Assembly: GCA_018401955.1 (NCBI GenBank)
Contig: JAGYJT010000015.1
Span: forward strand, 1-64,000
Length of the DNA stretch: 64,000 nt
Origin: Chitinophagales bacterium
GTDB taxonomy: Bacteria > Bacteroidota > Bacteroidia > Chitinophagales > CAIOSU01
Direction: 5' to 3'
Shown: in pieces, positions 8,275 to 17,215 of the stretch
How the letters are laid out: each line of letters opens with the position of its first letter
Position numbering within the stretch: the first letter of the stretch is position 1
The notes under the pieces: model-generated
The model's database searches: none
Seen by the model: only the letters and a program-made list of their open reading frames with translations
Told to the model about the DNA's origin: nothing
Position numbers and translations under genes: made by a program

Positions 8275-8282
8275 TAAGTTTG
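8275..8282 (+). promoter_or_regulatory. -7 promoter box (TAAGTTTG) of dcd
   Basis: An exact TAnnTTTG match 28 bases before the dcd ATG. Just upstream (about 8231-8270) the unit CTTGTGTC recurs three times in imperfect tandem copies. Confidence 0.5.
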
Positions 8283-8310
8283 CATCCCTTTCAATCTAAT
8301 ACTCAATAGC

Positions 8311-8847
8311 ATGATTCTTTCTGATAAAGAAATACTGTCCGAAATGGAAACTGGCAGTATCCTCATCGAACCTTTCCGTCGCGAATGCTTGGGCAGCAAC
8401 TCATACGATGTACATTTGGGCCGCTACCTTGCCACCTATACCAACCGTGTGTTGGATGCCAAAAAGCATAACACCATTGAGGAGTTCATTATCCCTGAAG
8501 AAGGATTTGTGATTGAGCCGGGCACGCTATACTTAGGTGTAACTGAAGAATACACCGAGACCCACCAGCATGTGCCATTTTTGGAAGGCAAAAGCAGCGT
8601 GGGCCGTTTGGGCATTGACATACACGCTACTGCTGGCAAAGGTGATGTAGGCTATTGTAACACTTGGACACTTGAAATATCATGTGCTATGCCCGTACGC
8701 ATATACGCTGGCATGCCTGTTGGCCAATTGATTTACTTTATGGTACAGGGTGAGGTTGAGCGCTTGTACAACAAGAAAGATGATGCCAAATACAACAACC
8801 GCACCTTAAAGCCGATTGAGAGTATGATGTGGAAGAACAAATTTTAA
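8311..8847 (+). CDS. dcd: dCTP deaminase
   Basis: 178 residues, normal length. The dUTPase-fold signature is present: SNSYDVHLG near residue 32, EGKSSVGRLGI near 94-104 (phosphate and base binding Ser/Arg) and TWTLEIS near 126-132, whose Glu is the catalytic base. The enzyme converts dCTP to dUTP, the precursor of dTMP. The residues around the active site fit a monofunctional deaminase better than the bifunctional deaminase/diphosphatase, but I cannot decide that firmly. It has its own promoter box and no close operon partner. Confidence 0.96.
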   Translation: MILSDKEILSEMETGSILIEPFRRECLGSNSYDVHLGRYLATYTNRVLDAKKHNTIEEFIIPEEGFVIEPGTLYLGVTEEYTETHQHVPFLEGKSSVGRLGIDIHATAGKGDVGYCNTWTLEISCAMPVRIYAGMPVGQLIYFMVQGEVERLYNKKDDAKYNNRTLKPIESMMWKNKF

Positions 8848-8862
8848 TTTGTAACCGTAGAT

Positions 8863-8901
8863 AGGGCGTTGCCCCATCCTAGTATTATGACCCGTTGGGG
8901 T
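8863..8901. repeat. Dispersed intergenic repeat (GGGCGTTGCC family), copy 1
   Basis: The segment AGGGCGTTGCCCCATCC to CCGTTGGGGT resembles, in reverse complement, 49251-49299 (GGGCGTTGCC, then a CTAATGATAT-like spacer, then GCCCCTTTGGGG). Downstream, to 9000, is a further GC-rich stretch with a related AGGGCGATGCCC hairpin half. No gene is supported between dcd and 9071; the open frame at 8869-9066 is made of this repeat. Confidence 0.5.
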
Positions 8902-9040
8902 AAACAGCAATATGCAAACGTCCGCCAGCGAGCGGAGCACAATAATTTTAGCCGGGGGCATCGCCCTCGGCACAAAATGCGGGTTTTAATCGCACATTGC
9001 AAAGCTATCCGCTACTTACTACTTTTTGCCCTTCATTCGC

Positions 9041-9048
9041 TATCTTTA
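9041..9048 (+). promoter_or_regulatory. -7 promoter box (TATCTTTA) of the acyl-CoA dehydrogenase gene
   Basis: TATCTTTA lies 22 bases before the ATG at 9071 and supports that start. Confidence 0.4.
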
Positions 9049-9070
9049 TTGGTAGCAAAAGAATGAGACT

Positions 9071-10786
9071 ATGAGCGCCACTGCATCGAAAACCAGCCAC
9101 TACCCTACTGAGAAAAACAAGGTATTGCACGACTTTAAAGCGAGCAACAACTTTTATGAAAGCGATATGATTTTGGAGCACTACGTGCGCAAAAATATTT
9201 CAAAGCAAGGGCTGGCCTATATGCAAGATAAGCTTCAGTACATTGGCCAAGCAGCAGCGGGCCCCATGAACGAACTGTCGCTTGATGCCGATAAACAAGG
9301 GCCGGTATTGGTTAAGCGCAATGCCTTTGGCGAAACAGTTAACGAGATAAAATTCCACCCCAGCTATTGGGAGTTGATGAAAATAGCCGTGAAGTCGGGC
9401 ATGTTCCGTGTAAAGTGGGAACCGAGCCTTCAGGCACAGTTTAAGCACGAAGGGCATCGCCTAGGTTTTGCTGCTGGCTACTTGTATGCCATGAGCGAGA
9501 GCGGCCAATATTGCCCGTTGTGCATGACCGACGGCGTAGCGCGCTTGATTGATTTGTTTTGCGACGAGGATGATAAGGCCCGCTTGCTACCGCATATATA
9601 TACCGAAGATGCGGAGCAGTTTTATACTGGTGCCATGTACCTTACCGAAAAAACCGGTGGTAGCGATGTGGGCGCCAGCATTACCACCGCCACCCATAAA
9701 GAAGGCAAGACCTTTACCCTGAACGGCGAAAAATGGTTCTGCAGCAATGCCAATGCCGAAATAATATTTGCCCTTGCCCGCACTGATAGCGAAGTGAAAG
9801 GCACCCGTGGCCTATCAATATTTATGGTAGAGAAAAACCTACCTAATGGCACCCGAAATCCGATTGATGTTATCCGCCTGAAAGACAAACTGGGCGTGCG
9901 CTCTATGGCCAGTGCCGAAACCTACCTTACCGATACGCAAGGCACTTTGGTAGGCGAAGAGTTTCAAGGGTTTAAGGTAATGATTGAGATGGTAAACCTT
10001 AGCCGCTTGTATAACTCAGTAGCGGCATTGAGCTGCTCACGTAGAGCATTGATTGAAGCATACCAGTTTTTGCACAGCAGGAAGACTTTCGGCAAAACCG
10101 CCATTGAGCATGCGCTAATACGCACTAAGCTTACCGAATTAGGTGCTTTGAATGTTGCTAACTTCTATCTGGTTTGGCGTGCCATAGAGGCATTAGATAA
10201 AACCGATGCAGGTGATGAGCGCGAGGCGCAACTGTTCCGCATCATCAACCCCATGACCAAAAAATGGAGCGCCGAGAAGGGCGTTTATATTGTGCGTGAA
10301 AGTATGGAGCTAATGGGTGGCTTGGGTTACATCGAAGACCAAGTAATGCCCAAGCTAATGCGCGACATGATGGTGCTGCCCATTTGGGAAGGCTCTGGCA
10401 ATATTATCATTTTGGATATGCTACGCGCCCTATGGAAAAGTAATGGCCTAACGGTATTGCTAGAGGAAATAGCCAATACCGCCCGTAAAAATGACAAACA
10501 TACCGAGTTCTTAACCAATGGTATTAACCAGTTGGTTGATTTTGGTGAAAGCCTGAAGACATTACCACAAGACGAAATGGAAGCCAGCGCTAAAGTGTTC
10601 TTTGAAAAACTAACCTCACTGTATCAAATATCGCTTTTGATTGACAACCTTGACAATGAAAGCACCGTATGGATTAGCCCAGCCCTTAATTACCTTAAAG
10701 ATGCTTATGCGCCATCTGCTAGCTTAAAGCAGGTAAAACCCCTAAGCGTAAATGGAGTTAAAGGGTTGTTGGCCTGGAAAATTTAA
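9071..10786 (+). CDS. Acyl-CoA dehydrogenase, AidB/long-form type
   Basis: 571 residues, longer than the 380-residue short/medium-chain enzymes. The FAD-binding core shows the family pattern: YLTEKTGGSDVGA near residue 190, the beta-domain KWFCSNANA, and the C-terminal helical domain with RKTFGKTAIEHALIR. Near residue 440 LPIWEGSGNI corresponds to the end of the active site; the IWEGSGN form is typical of the AidB/ACAD11-like branch. About 120 extra residues follow as a helical C-terminal extension. Such enzymes oxidise acyl-CoA with FAD and pass electrons to ETF. Substrate length is not readable. The upstream region lacks the operator seen near 62053 and 62852, so it is not obviously in the same regulon. 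Confidence 0.93.
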   Translation: MSATASKTSHYPTEKNKVLHDFKASNNFYESDMILEHYVRKNISKQGLAYMQDKLQYIGQAAAGPMNELSLDADKQGPVLVKRNAFGETVNEIKFHPSYWELMKIAVKSGMFRVKWEPSLQAQFKHEGHRLGFAAGYLYAMSESGQYCPLCMTDGVARLIDLFCDEDDKARLLPHIYTEDAEQFYTGAMYLTEKTGGSDVGASITTATHKEGKTFTLNGEKWFCSNANAEIIFALARTDSEVKGTRGLSIFMVEKNLPNGTRNPIDVIRLKDKLGVRSMASAETYLTDTQGTLVGEEFQGFKVMIEMVNLSRLYNSVAALSCSRRALIEAYQFLHSRKTFGKTAIEHALIRTKLTELGALNVANFYLVWRAIEALDKTDAGDEREAQLFRIINPMTKKWSAEKGVYIVRESMELMGGLGYIEDQVMPKLMRDMMVLPIWEGSGNIIILDMLRALWKSNGLTVLLEEIANTARKNDKHTEFLTNGINQLVDFGESLKTLPQDEMEASAKVFFEKLTSLYQISLLIDNLDNESTVWISPALNYLKDAYAPSASLKQVKPLSVNGVKGLLAWKI

Positions 10787-10975
10787 GCCCAAATGATGTT
10801 CCCGATATGGCATAGCATCATTTAATTTATTTACTGCATATAAATCCATCAAAAACTTTCACCTCATTATGTTAATAATTTTTGCATTGGTTAAATAATT
10901 GTCGAACTTTAAAAGCACCTTGAATATCATCCAAGGCTGGAATATTCCGCTATACTTTAATGCGAAGGCACTTTT

Positions 10976-12139
10976 ATGGAGTTTATGCCACATGGCCATT
11001 GCTATTTTTGGGAGGCAGATGTACTTTGGTCTAACGTAATTGGCGATGCCTTAACAGTAGTTGCCTATTATACTATTCCCTTTTTGCTACTGCGGTTTGT
11101 TCAAAAAAGGAAAGACCTGAGTTATAAATGGATTTTTGTTGCATTTGCAGCTTTTATTATTTCTTGCGGTACAGTGCACCTGTTTGCCATAATATCTACT
11201 TGGCAACCTTTTTACAGAGTTGAAGGCATCTTGAAAATAGTTACGGCTATAGTTTCCTTATTCACCGTTTACTTGCTGATAAAAAATTTCAATACCATAC
11301 TCAGTATCCCAAACCCCAACGAGCTGGCACTGGTGAACCAACAGCTAACTAAAGAAATTGAGGAGCATAAAGAGACGCAAAAAGTTTATATAGTTAAAGA
11401 AGTTTTAGAGAAGAAAGTGATTCAACGCACAGCCGAACTGGAGGAAATCAATAGAGAGCTAGAGGCATTCAGTTATTCGGTTTCGCATGATTTGAGGGCG
11501 CCATTGAGGGCAATTTCCGGATACTCAAACATCTTAAAAGATACCTACAAGGAAAAGTTGGATGAAGACGGCGAGCTAATGCTTGAGCACGTAATTAAAA
11601 ACACCCGAAATATGGGCGCGCTTATTGACGGGTTGCTTGACTTTAGCCGACTAGGAAGAAAAGGGTTAAGCCTTAAAACTATTGAAACAACTAAATTGAT
11701 TACCGAAATATGGGACGACCAATTTGCTTTGGCCAACAGGCCAAATTTGCAAGTAACAATTGATGAGCTACCCAATGTAATGGCCGATGAATTTTTGATT
11801 AGACAAGTTTGGTATAACCTTATTTCTAATGCCATTAAATACTCAGCTAAAAGCAACCCGGCAATTATAAAAATTACAGGCAATGTTACCGAAACCGATG
11901 TGATATATTCTATATCAGATAATGGCGTAGGCTTTGATATGCAATATGTGAGTAAAATTTTCGGCGTTTTTCAACGCTTACATACCGATAAAGAGTTTGA
12001 AGGTATAGGTGTTGGGCTTTCATTTGTAAAACGCATTATTACTAAGCATAAGGGTAAAATATGGGTGCAGTCGGAGATAAATAAAGGTGCAACCTTCTAT
12101 TTTACCATACCTATAAAACTTTTAAACGCAACAGCATGA
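10976..12139 (+). CDS. Sensor histidine kinase with ethylene-receptor-like membrane domain
   Basis: 387 residues. Residues 1-105 form three membrane helices that match the N-terminal domain of plant ethylene receptors: D24, Y31, P35, I61, C64 and H68 fall at the same relative places as D25, Y32, P36, I62, C65 and H69 of ETR1, where Cys and His hold the copper that binds ethylene. A coiled-coil linker (115-160) leads directly to the HisKA box [14 protein letters not shown] with phospho-acceptor His171, then the N box ([10 protein letters not shown]) and G boxes ([16 protein letters not shown]) of the ATPase domain. No GAF or PAS domain lies between. The stop overlaps the start of the response regulator (ATGA), so they form a pair. 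Actual ligand is untested. Confidence 0.93.
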   Translation: MEFMPHGHCYFWEADVLWSNVIGDALTVVAYYTIPFLLLRFVQKRKDLSYKWIFVAFAAFIISCGTVHLFAIISTWQPFYRVEGILKIVTAIVSLFTVYLLIKNFNTILSIPNPNELALVNQQLTKEIEEHKETQKVYIVKEVLEKKVIQRTAELEEINRELEAFSYSVSHDLRAPLRAISGYSNILKDTYKEKLDEDGELMLEHVIKNTRNMGALIDGLLDFSRLGRKGLSLKTIETTKLITEIWDDQFALANRPNLQVTIDELPNVMADEFLIRQVWYNLISNAIKYSAKSNPAIIKITGNVTETDVIYSISDNGVGFDMQYVSKIFGVFQRLHTDKEFEGIGVGLSFVKRIITKHKGKIWVQSEINKGATFYFTIPIKLLNATA

Positions 12140-12570
12140 AAGTAGATATACTGTTAGTTGAAGATAGCCCGTTTGACGCAGACCTTTGCCTGCGCGCACT
12201 TAAAGCCAACAACCTAGCCAATACCATACACTGGGTTAAAGATGGGGAGGAAGCCCTTGAGTATATATTTGCAACAGGCAGATACGCTAGCAGAGATGTT
12301 GCTGAGCACCCAAAGGTTATTCTATTGGATTTAAAGATGCCAAAGGTGAGTGGCTTAGAAGTATTGGCTAAAATAAGAGGTGACGAACGAACCAAATGCA
12401 TACCGGTTGTAGCACTTACCTCATCAAAACAAGATAGCGACATGATAGAAAGCTATAACCTTGGTGTAAATAGCTTTATCACCAAACCAGTTGAGTTTGA
12501 AAACTTTACCAAAGCTATTGTTGATATTGGCTACTACTGGATGATGTTGAACAACATACCTAACAAATAG
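12136..12570 (+). CDS. Response regulator, Rcp1-like single receiver domain
   Basis: 144 residues, only a receiver domain and no DNA-binding output. Acidic pocket LVEDSP (E9, D10), phospho-acceptor Asp65 in [10 protein letters not shown], conserved Thr/Ser in ALTSS and Lys in FITKP are all present. The phrases [10 protein letters not shown] and the C-terminal DIGYYWM place it in the Rcp1 branch that partners phytochrome-type and related kinases in cyanobacteria and other bacteria. It starts inside the kinase stop codon, so it is the cognate receiver. With no output domain it must signal by protein contact or phosphotransfer. Confidence 0.95.
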   Translation: MKVDILLVEDSPFDADLCLRALKANNLANTIHWVKDGEEALEYIFATGRYASRDVAEHPKVILLDLKMPKVSGLEVLAKIRGDERTKCIPVVALTSSKQDSDMIESYNLGVNSFITKPVEFENFTKAIVDIGYYWMMLNNIPNK

Positions 12571-12615
12571 CAGGCTATACAGCAGCAAAATTGAAGTTGA
12601 AGCATAAAAAACCCA

Positions 12616-14043
12616 TCAATTCCCCCTGAAACCTTCGGCTGATTTATTAATAGTCTCTAAACTACTATAGGTTACAAAAGATGTTCTACCCTTGCGTATC
12701 TCTACCGTTATGGGTTGCTCGCGCACATTGCCGCTAGGGCCAATGGTTTGCAAAGTAAGGGTATGTGTGCCAGGTGGCAAGCTCATGCGGGTATAAAAAA
12801 TATCGTGTGGCAAGGTTTGCCAATTACGGGTATCAGCGCGCTCACTGATGGCGCTGGCAAGGTTTAGCGCAAGGCCTAGCCCTTCGTTTTTACTACGCGC
12901 CGCCTCTGATGCGGCCAGTTTTAAAGCTGTTCTTATTACGGCTTCACCTATTTCGCGCATTATGCGGTCTCGAAGATTTTGTATGGCGATTGCGTTAATA
13001 TCTTCAGCTTTATCGAGCGCCTGCTTTTGCCCATTAAACATCAAATTGGCCGATTGGTATAGCGGCAACCGCTCAACAAACTTGGGCACCACTACCCGCA
13101 CTATGCGGGTATTGATAAGGCCTTGCTTTTCTTCCTTACCCATATTGGCAGCCGGAAAAGGTATAACCAAATCCAACTCTTCGTTTTTGAGCGTAAGTGC
13201 CCCACCCTCCCCAGGTATTACCGTAAAGCTCAAAGCCCACTCAGCTTTTACAGGACCTAAGCCATTCTGCCAAAAGAAAACCAAATCGCCATTTTCACTA
13301 TTGCTTACAGGTTGATATTGTTGGTTAAACTCCTTTTCATATTGCGCCAGTTCTTCCTTAAACTTCATTTGGTATGCAGTGCGCAAAAGATCTTGCTTTA
13401 GTTGGTTGGGTACGCCTACCCCATAATTGGTGGTATAATCTTGCTTATACACCTCGTATGCATTACGGTAAGCAATAAAGGCATCATTGGTTTGCCCTGC
13501 GGCCTCGTATACCATACCCATAAGCGTATGTGCAAAGGCATCTCGCCTATAGGTAATACGCTCCTTTCGCTTATCGTTAATGTTTTGCAGCGCTATGTTT
13601 ATGCGCCTAGCTTCAATCAACGCGCCTTCATAATTACCCTGCTGAATAAAGTTTTTGGCTTGAAAGTAGTGCATCAGTACCCGCTCAAAATCTTCGGTTT
13701 GGTAGGTGGTAATGGTTGGGTTGGCAATAAAAGTGAGTGCCTCTATACCATAGTTTTTCTGGTAATCCTCAATCATTCTATCAGCCGCCAACAAGGCTTG
13801 TTTGCTAGTTTCAAAATCACCTAGCATTTGTGCCACAACACCTTTATTAAGGTAGTACAGCACCTTTACCCTATCCTTTTTTACTTTTTTGTTTTCCAGT
13901 TCCTTTAGGGCTTCCTCCATTTGGCCGCTGGTAAAGGCATCTTGAAACGCCAAATTGCGCTGGTAATAGGTAGCACATGCGCTAAAAAAGCACATGGCTA
14001 CTATAGCAATAGCTGCTACTATATGGCGTTTAGAAATAGACAT
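12616..14043 (-). CDS. COG3014-like lipoprotein with TPR-type N-terminal half
   Basis: 475 residues. The signal sequence ends in F-S-A-C (Cys23), a lipobox. Residues 30-230 are helical repeats of TPR style (FTSGQMEEALKELE, LYYLNKGVVAQMLGDFETS, AFAHTLMGMVYEAAGQTND). The second half is beta-rich and ends with THTLTLQTIGPSGNV and a probable Ig-like strand pattern. The overall form matches the uncharacterised COG3014 family. Its partner directly upstream is an LpoB-like lipoprotein (93 bases between), and the two families are often neighbours in other Gram-negative bacteria, so a role at the outer membrane in cell-wall or envelope assembly is likely, but inferred. Confidence 0.85.
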   Translation of the reverse strand: MSISKRHIVAAIAIVAMCFFSACATYYQRNLAFQDAFTSGQMEEALKELENKKVKKDRVKVLYYLNKGVVAQMLGDFETSKQALLAADRMIEDYQKNYGIEALTFIANPTITTYQTEDFERVLMHYFQAKNFIQQGNYEGALIEARRINIALQNINDKRKERITYRRDAFAHTLMGMVYEAAGQTNDAFIAYRNAYEVYKQDYTTNYGVGVPNQLKQDLLRTAYQMKFKEELAQYEKEFNQQYQPVSNSENGDLVFFWQNGLGPVKAEWALSFTVIPGEGGALTLKNEELDLVIPFPAANMGKEEKQGLINTRIVRVVVPKFVERLPLYQSANLMFNGQKQALDKAEDINAIAIQNLRDRIMREIGEAVIRTALKLAASEAARSKNEGLGLALNLASAISERADTRNWQTLPHDIFYTRMSLPPGTHTLTLQTIGPSGNVREQPITVEIRKGRTSFVTYSSLETINKSAEGFRGN

Positions 14044-14136
14044 AGCGTGTATTGATTACTAAAAAGGCACTACAACCTTTGTGAATAGTACCTATCCGCA
14101 ACAAACCTTTTTATTGCAGCGGCATACCAGCTACGG

Positions 14137-14727
14137 TCAGTTCTCTATGTACTTTTTGATTTTTTTGTTGCCAATCCACACCTTCTCATTGGTTTCAAGG
14201 TCTGTAAGGGTGAGGTCAACGTAGTAGGTCACGGTTTTTTGTTTACCGTATTGGTCTACTATACTATTAATAGTGCCCTGCAACATAAAATCGGCACCTT
14301 TTTCTTTACCCCACGCCTTAGCCGTTTCTGGCGAGGCAAAATTTTGCTGGTCGCCTCGTTCTTCTCGCATCTCTTCGCGGGCCTCTTTACCAGCGGCCAG
14401 TTTTATCAACCCGCTATTAAGCATTTCGCGCTCAATATCGTTAATAAAGGTTTCGCTATTAATGTGCTCATGGCTTTTATTGATAATGGTACCTACAATA
14501 ATGCGTGGAGGTTTGTTGTTGGCGCTTACAAACTCTTGGCGCCACGGGCGTGCAAATGCATCATTCAACATCTCTTCGGCTACCAGGCGGCTATCAGTAT
14601 CGTTCCAGCGGCCACTAAGGTCAATTTGTTCATTTGGGTTAAGGCGTTCAACGGTGCGGGATGTGCTGCAAGAAAGGGCGCCCAAAACCAAGAAGCATAT
14701 CAATGTCAATTGTGTCAGTTTTTTCAT
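14137..14727 (-). CDS. LpoB-like penicillin-binding-protein activator lipoprotein
   Basis: 196 residues. A lipoprotein signal ends at L-S-C (Cys20). The mature protein matches the LpoB/YcfM type: SGRWNDTDSRLVAEEML near residue 40, PPRIIVGTIINKSHEHIN near 75, and GADFMLQGTINSI followed by a beta-hairpin with YYVDLTLTDLETNEKVW near 150-180. In E. coli LpoB is an outer-membrane lipoprotein that reaches through the periplasm to activate PBP1B; here the C-terminal domain is complete but the N-terminal linker is short. It is the first gene of a pair with the COG3014 lipoprotein. The family is confident, the PBP partner is not known. Confidence 0.85.
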   Translation of the reverse strand: MKKLTQLTLICFLVLGALSCSTSRTVERLNPNEQIDLSGRWNDTDSRLVAEEMLNDAFARPWRQEFVSANNKPPRIIVGTIINKSHEHINSETFINDIEREMLNSGLIKLAAGKEAREEMREERGDQQNFASPETAKAWGKEKGADFMLQGTINSIVDQYGKQKTVTYYVDLTLTDLETNEKVWIGNKKIKKYIEN

Positions 14728-14891
14728 TGTGGTGCGTTTTTTGATTGTGGTACAAAGATTACAAAATTTGTGCCTTATTTAGTGAATACAAGTTACGAAG
14801 GCCTAGATTTATTATACAAACAAAATTGCAGCACAAGCTGCAAAAAATAAAATCTGCGCCATCAGCGTAATCTGCCTAATATGCCTTCCCG

Positions 14892-15524
14892 ATGCAAGAA
14901 GAAAAGAGAGAAGTTTTGTTGCCCCTGCTGTTTCCATTAATACTGGTACTGGTACTTGGTATCATAAAATTATTTGAGGTAACCCAAGATATGCCGCTAG
15001 TAATGCTTGGTATACACCCCAGGCAAGCAGATGGCCTACTTGGTATTATTACTGGCCCTCTTATCCATGGCGATTGGCAGCACTTTTTGTCAAATGCCTC
15101 TCCCCTGTTGGTTTTGGGCTGGATGTTAGGCTATTTTTACCCAAGGGCATTTACGGGTGTAGTAATCAATAGTTGGTGGATAACCGGCACGCTCGTATGG
15201 CTGGCAGCAGGTGGTACAGCCTGGCATATTGGTGCTAGTGGCGTGGTATATGCTTGGGCGTTTTTTTTACTTGCCAGTGGGTTGATTAGAAGAGAAAGGC
15301 AGCGAACCGCTGTAATAGCAATCATAGTTATGCTTTATGGTAGCTTGGTTTGGGGGTTGATGCCTGGACTGGAAGGTATAAGTTGGGAAAGCCATCTTGC
15401 CGGCACCGCTGTTGGTCTGGTATTAGCCATTGCTTACCGCCATTATGACATACCCCCCAGCGATATTGACCCATTTGAAGATGAACTGGAAGAAGAAGGT
15501 ATTGATTATAAATACAGGGGTTGA
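14892..15524 (+). CDS. Rhomboid family intramembrane serine protease
   Basis: 210 residues with six predicted membrane helices. The catalytic dyad is visible: Ser116 in the G-A-S-G motif (HIGASGVVYAW) and His168 in SWESHLAGTAVG. The conserved HGDWQHFLSN loop lies at 59-68. Rhomboids cut transmembrane substrates within the bilayer. The C-terminal 30 residues are an acidic tail (DPFEDELEEEG) of unknown use. The gene stands alone and converges on the sigma factor gene, with no obvious terminator between. Substrates cannot be predicted. Confidence 0.95.
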   Translation: MQEEKREVLLPLLFPLILVLVLGIIKLFEVTQDMPLVMLGIHPRQADGLLGIITGPLIHGDWQHFLSNASPLLVLGWMLGYFYPRAFTGVVINSWWITGTLVWLAAGGTAWHIGASGVVYAWAFFLLASGLIRRERQRTAVIAIIVMLYGSLVWGLMPGLEGISWESHLAGTAVGLVLAIAYRHYDIPPSDIDPFEDELEEEGIDYKYRG

Positions 15525-15644
15525 TAAAGCATTGAGCTACAATGGAGCCCTAATTGTGATTTTATAATAAAGTACTGCAAACACAATATGCCACGCTGAG
15601 CTTGTTACACCCCGCTGGTGCACATTTTTTGTTTACCATCAGTA

Positions 15645-16181
15645 TTACTCCCCCTTCAACAGCGCCTCAATCTTTTTTACGGCATGGTGGTAACTGGCTT
15701 TAAGGCCACCCTCGCTAGTACCCAATAGGCGGCTCATTTCTTCGTAAGGCATTTCTTCAAAATAACGCAGGGTAAACACTTCCTTCTGCTTATCGGGCAG
15801 GGTATCAATAGCACTCATTAGCTTTTGCTGTATTTCTTCGGGGGTAGGGCCACTGGTACTTGTGTCGGGTGCATCGTAGTGGTCGGGTAACCGATGCAAT
15901 TGCTTACGCTGCTGTTGTTTAAGAAAGGTATGGCACTCATTAAAGGCTATGCGAAACAACCAAGTATATAAAGAAGCATCGCCCCTAAAATTATCCAGGT
16001 AGCGCCATGCCTTTATCAATACTAGCTGCAGCACATCGTTGGTATCTTCGTGATTGTTGGTGTAGCGGTATATCTGGCGATAAAGTGGTTTGCTATACTC
16101 ATTGGCCAGCATACGGAAACCAGCCTCACGCGTGGTGGGGTCAGCAAAAGCATCCAATATGGCTTTATCGTTTTCGTGCAT
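15645..16181 (-). CDS. RNA polymerase ECF-type sigma factor
   Basis: 178 residues. Region 2 is seen at about 25-95 (YRYTNNHEDTNDVLQLVLIKAWRYLDNFRGDASLYTWLFRIA, read in parts: EDTNDVLQ binds core polymerase and the -10 region) and region 4 at about 115-172 (LPDKQKEVFTLRYFEEMPYEEMSRLLGTS, the helix-turn-helix for the -35 element). No anti-sigma factor gene follows; the neighbour downstream is the convergent rhomboid gene. It lies 71 bases after the C-terminal transketolase gene on the same strand and may be the last gene of that operon. Confidence 0.94.
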   Translation of the reverse strand: MHENDKAILDAFADPTTREAGFRMLANEYSKPLYRQIYRYTNNHEDTNDVLQLVLIKAWRYLDNFRGDASLYTWLFRIAFNECHTFLKQQQRKQLHRLPDHYDAPDTSTSGPTPEEIQQKLMSAIDTLPDKQKEVFTLRYFEEMPYEEMSRLLGTSEGGLKASYHHAVKKIEALLKGE

Positions 16182-16252
16182 TAGCCTTGGCTATGGCATT
16201 GGCTTACCTTAAAACTATGCCAAAAACCGATGCAAGGCATTAAACGGCAATA

Positions 16253-17212
16253 TTATTTGCGTGCAATTGCTCGCTTGGCAGCCGCATATACATCCGCAGT
16301 ATCAATGCCATACTTGGTCATTAGCTGCTCGGGGGTGCCACTTTCGCCGAAAGTATCGTTTACGGCAACCATTTCCAACGGGCAAGGATTTTTGCGAGCC
16401 AACAATCCGGCAATGCTTTCCCCAAGGCCACCTAAATAATTATGTTCTTCGGCCGAAACTGCGCATCGGGTTTTGGCTACCGAGGTTAGAATGGCTTCTT
16501 CGTCTAAAGGTTTAATGGTGTGTATGTTAATTAACTCTACACTCAGGCCTTCAGCTTCCAATTGCTGGGCGGCTTCCACGGCTTTCCATACCAAATGGCC
16601 AGTGGCAAAGATGGTTACGTCGGTACCTTCGTTAATTGTCCAAGCTTTACCTATTTCAAACTTTTGGTTTGCTGGAGTAAAAATTGGCACTTTTGGGCGA
16701 CCAAAACGCAAATATACCGGGCCAACATGCTCCGCAATAGCTAAAGTAGCGGCCTTGGTTTGGTTATAATCGCATGGGTTGATTACTACCATGCCCGGCA
16801 GCATTTTCATCAAACCCAGGTCTTCTAGTATCTGGTGAGTAGCACCGTCTTCGCCAAGCGTAAGGCCCGCGTGAGAGGCACAAATTTTAACGTTTTTGTC
16901 AGAGTATGCTACCGATTGGCGGATTTGGTCGTACACACGGCCCGTAGCAAAGTTTGCAAACGTGGCCGCAAACGGTATTTTGCCCCCAATGGTAAGGCCT
17001 GCCGCAATACCAATCATATTGGCTTCGGCAATACCGGTTTGGAAAAAACGCTCTGGATATTTTTTTTGAAAAGCATCCATTTTAAGGGAACCGGTAAGGT
17101 CGGCGCAAAGGCCTACCACATTGGGGTTGGTGTCTCCTAGTTCCAATAGTCCGGCTCCAAAACCCGAGCGGGTGTCATTTTTGCCAGTAACTTCAATATC
17201 CTTAAGGGCCAT
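16253..17212 (-). CDS. tktB: Transketolase, C-terminal subunit
   Basis: 319 residues: the pyrimidine-binding domain followed by the C-terminal domain of transketolase. RFFQTGIAEANMIGIAAGL near residue 55 holds the Glu that contacts the thiamine ring, and the DGATHQILEDLGLMK and GPVYLRFGRPKVP segments are typical. It must pair with the N-terminal subunit encoded at 20145-20987 to make a working enzyme of the non-oxidative pentose phosphate pathway. The ATG lies three bases after the stop of the VWA gene upstream, so translation is coupled. In most relatives I know of, the two halves are adjacent; here two VWA genes lie between them. The symbol is a convenience for the C-terminal half, not a claim of orthology to E. 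coli TktB. Confidence 0.94.
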   Translation of the reverse strand: MALKDIEVTGKNDTRSGFGAGLLELGDTNPNVVGLCADLTGSLKMDAFQKKYPERFFQTGIAEANMIGIAAGLTIGGKIPFAATFANFATGRVYDQIRQSVAYSDKNVKICASHAGLTLGEDGATHQILEDLGLMKMLPGMVVINPCDYNQTKAATLAIAEHVGPVYLRFGRPKVPIFTPANQKFEIGKAWTINEGTDVTIFATGHLVWKAVEAAQQLEAEGLSVELINIHTIKPLDEEAILTSVAKTRCAVSAEEHNYLGGLGESIAGLLARKNPCPLEMVAVNDTFGESGTPEQLMTKYGIDTADVYAAAKRAIARK

Positions 17213-17215
17213 AGC

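Noticed and set aside
8869..9066. 65-codon open frame between dcd and the acyl-CoA dehydrogenase
   Set aside because: It is made of the GGGCGTTGCC repeat and basic low-complexity codons, has no plausible start signal, and overlaps the promoter of the next gene.
9071..10786. Member of the TetR-controlled beta-oxidation regulon at 62 kb
   Set aside because: No CAAAC-N4-GTTTG site was found upstream of this acyl-CoA dehydrogenase gene.
14239..14850. 203-codon open frame on the plus strand
   Set aside because: Antisense to the LpoB-like gene; composition is that of a shadow frame.
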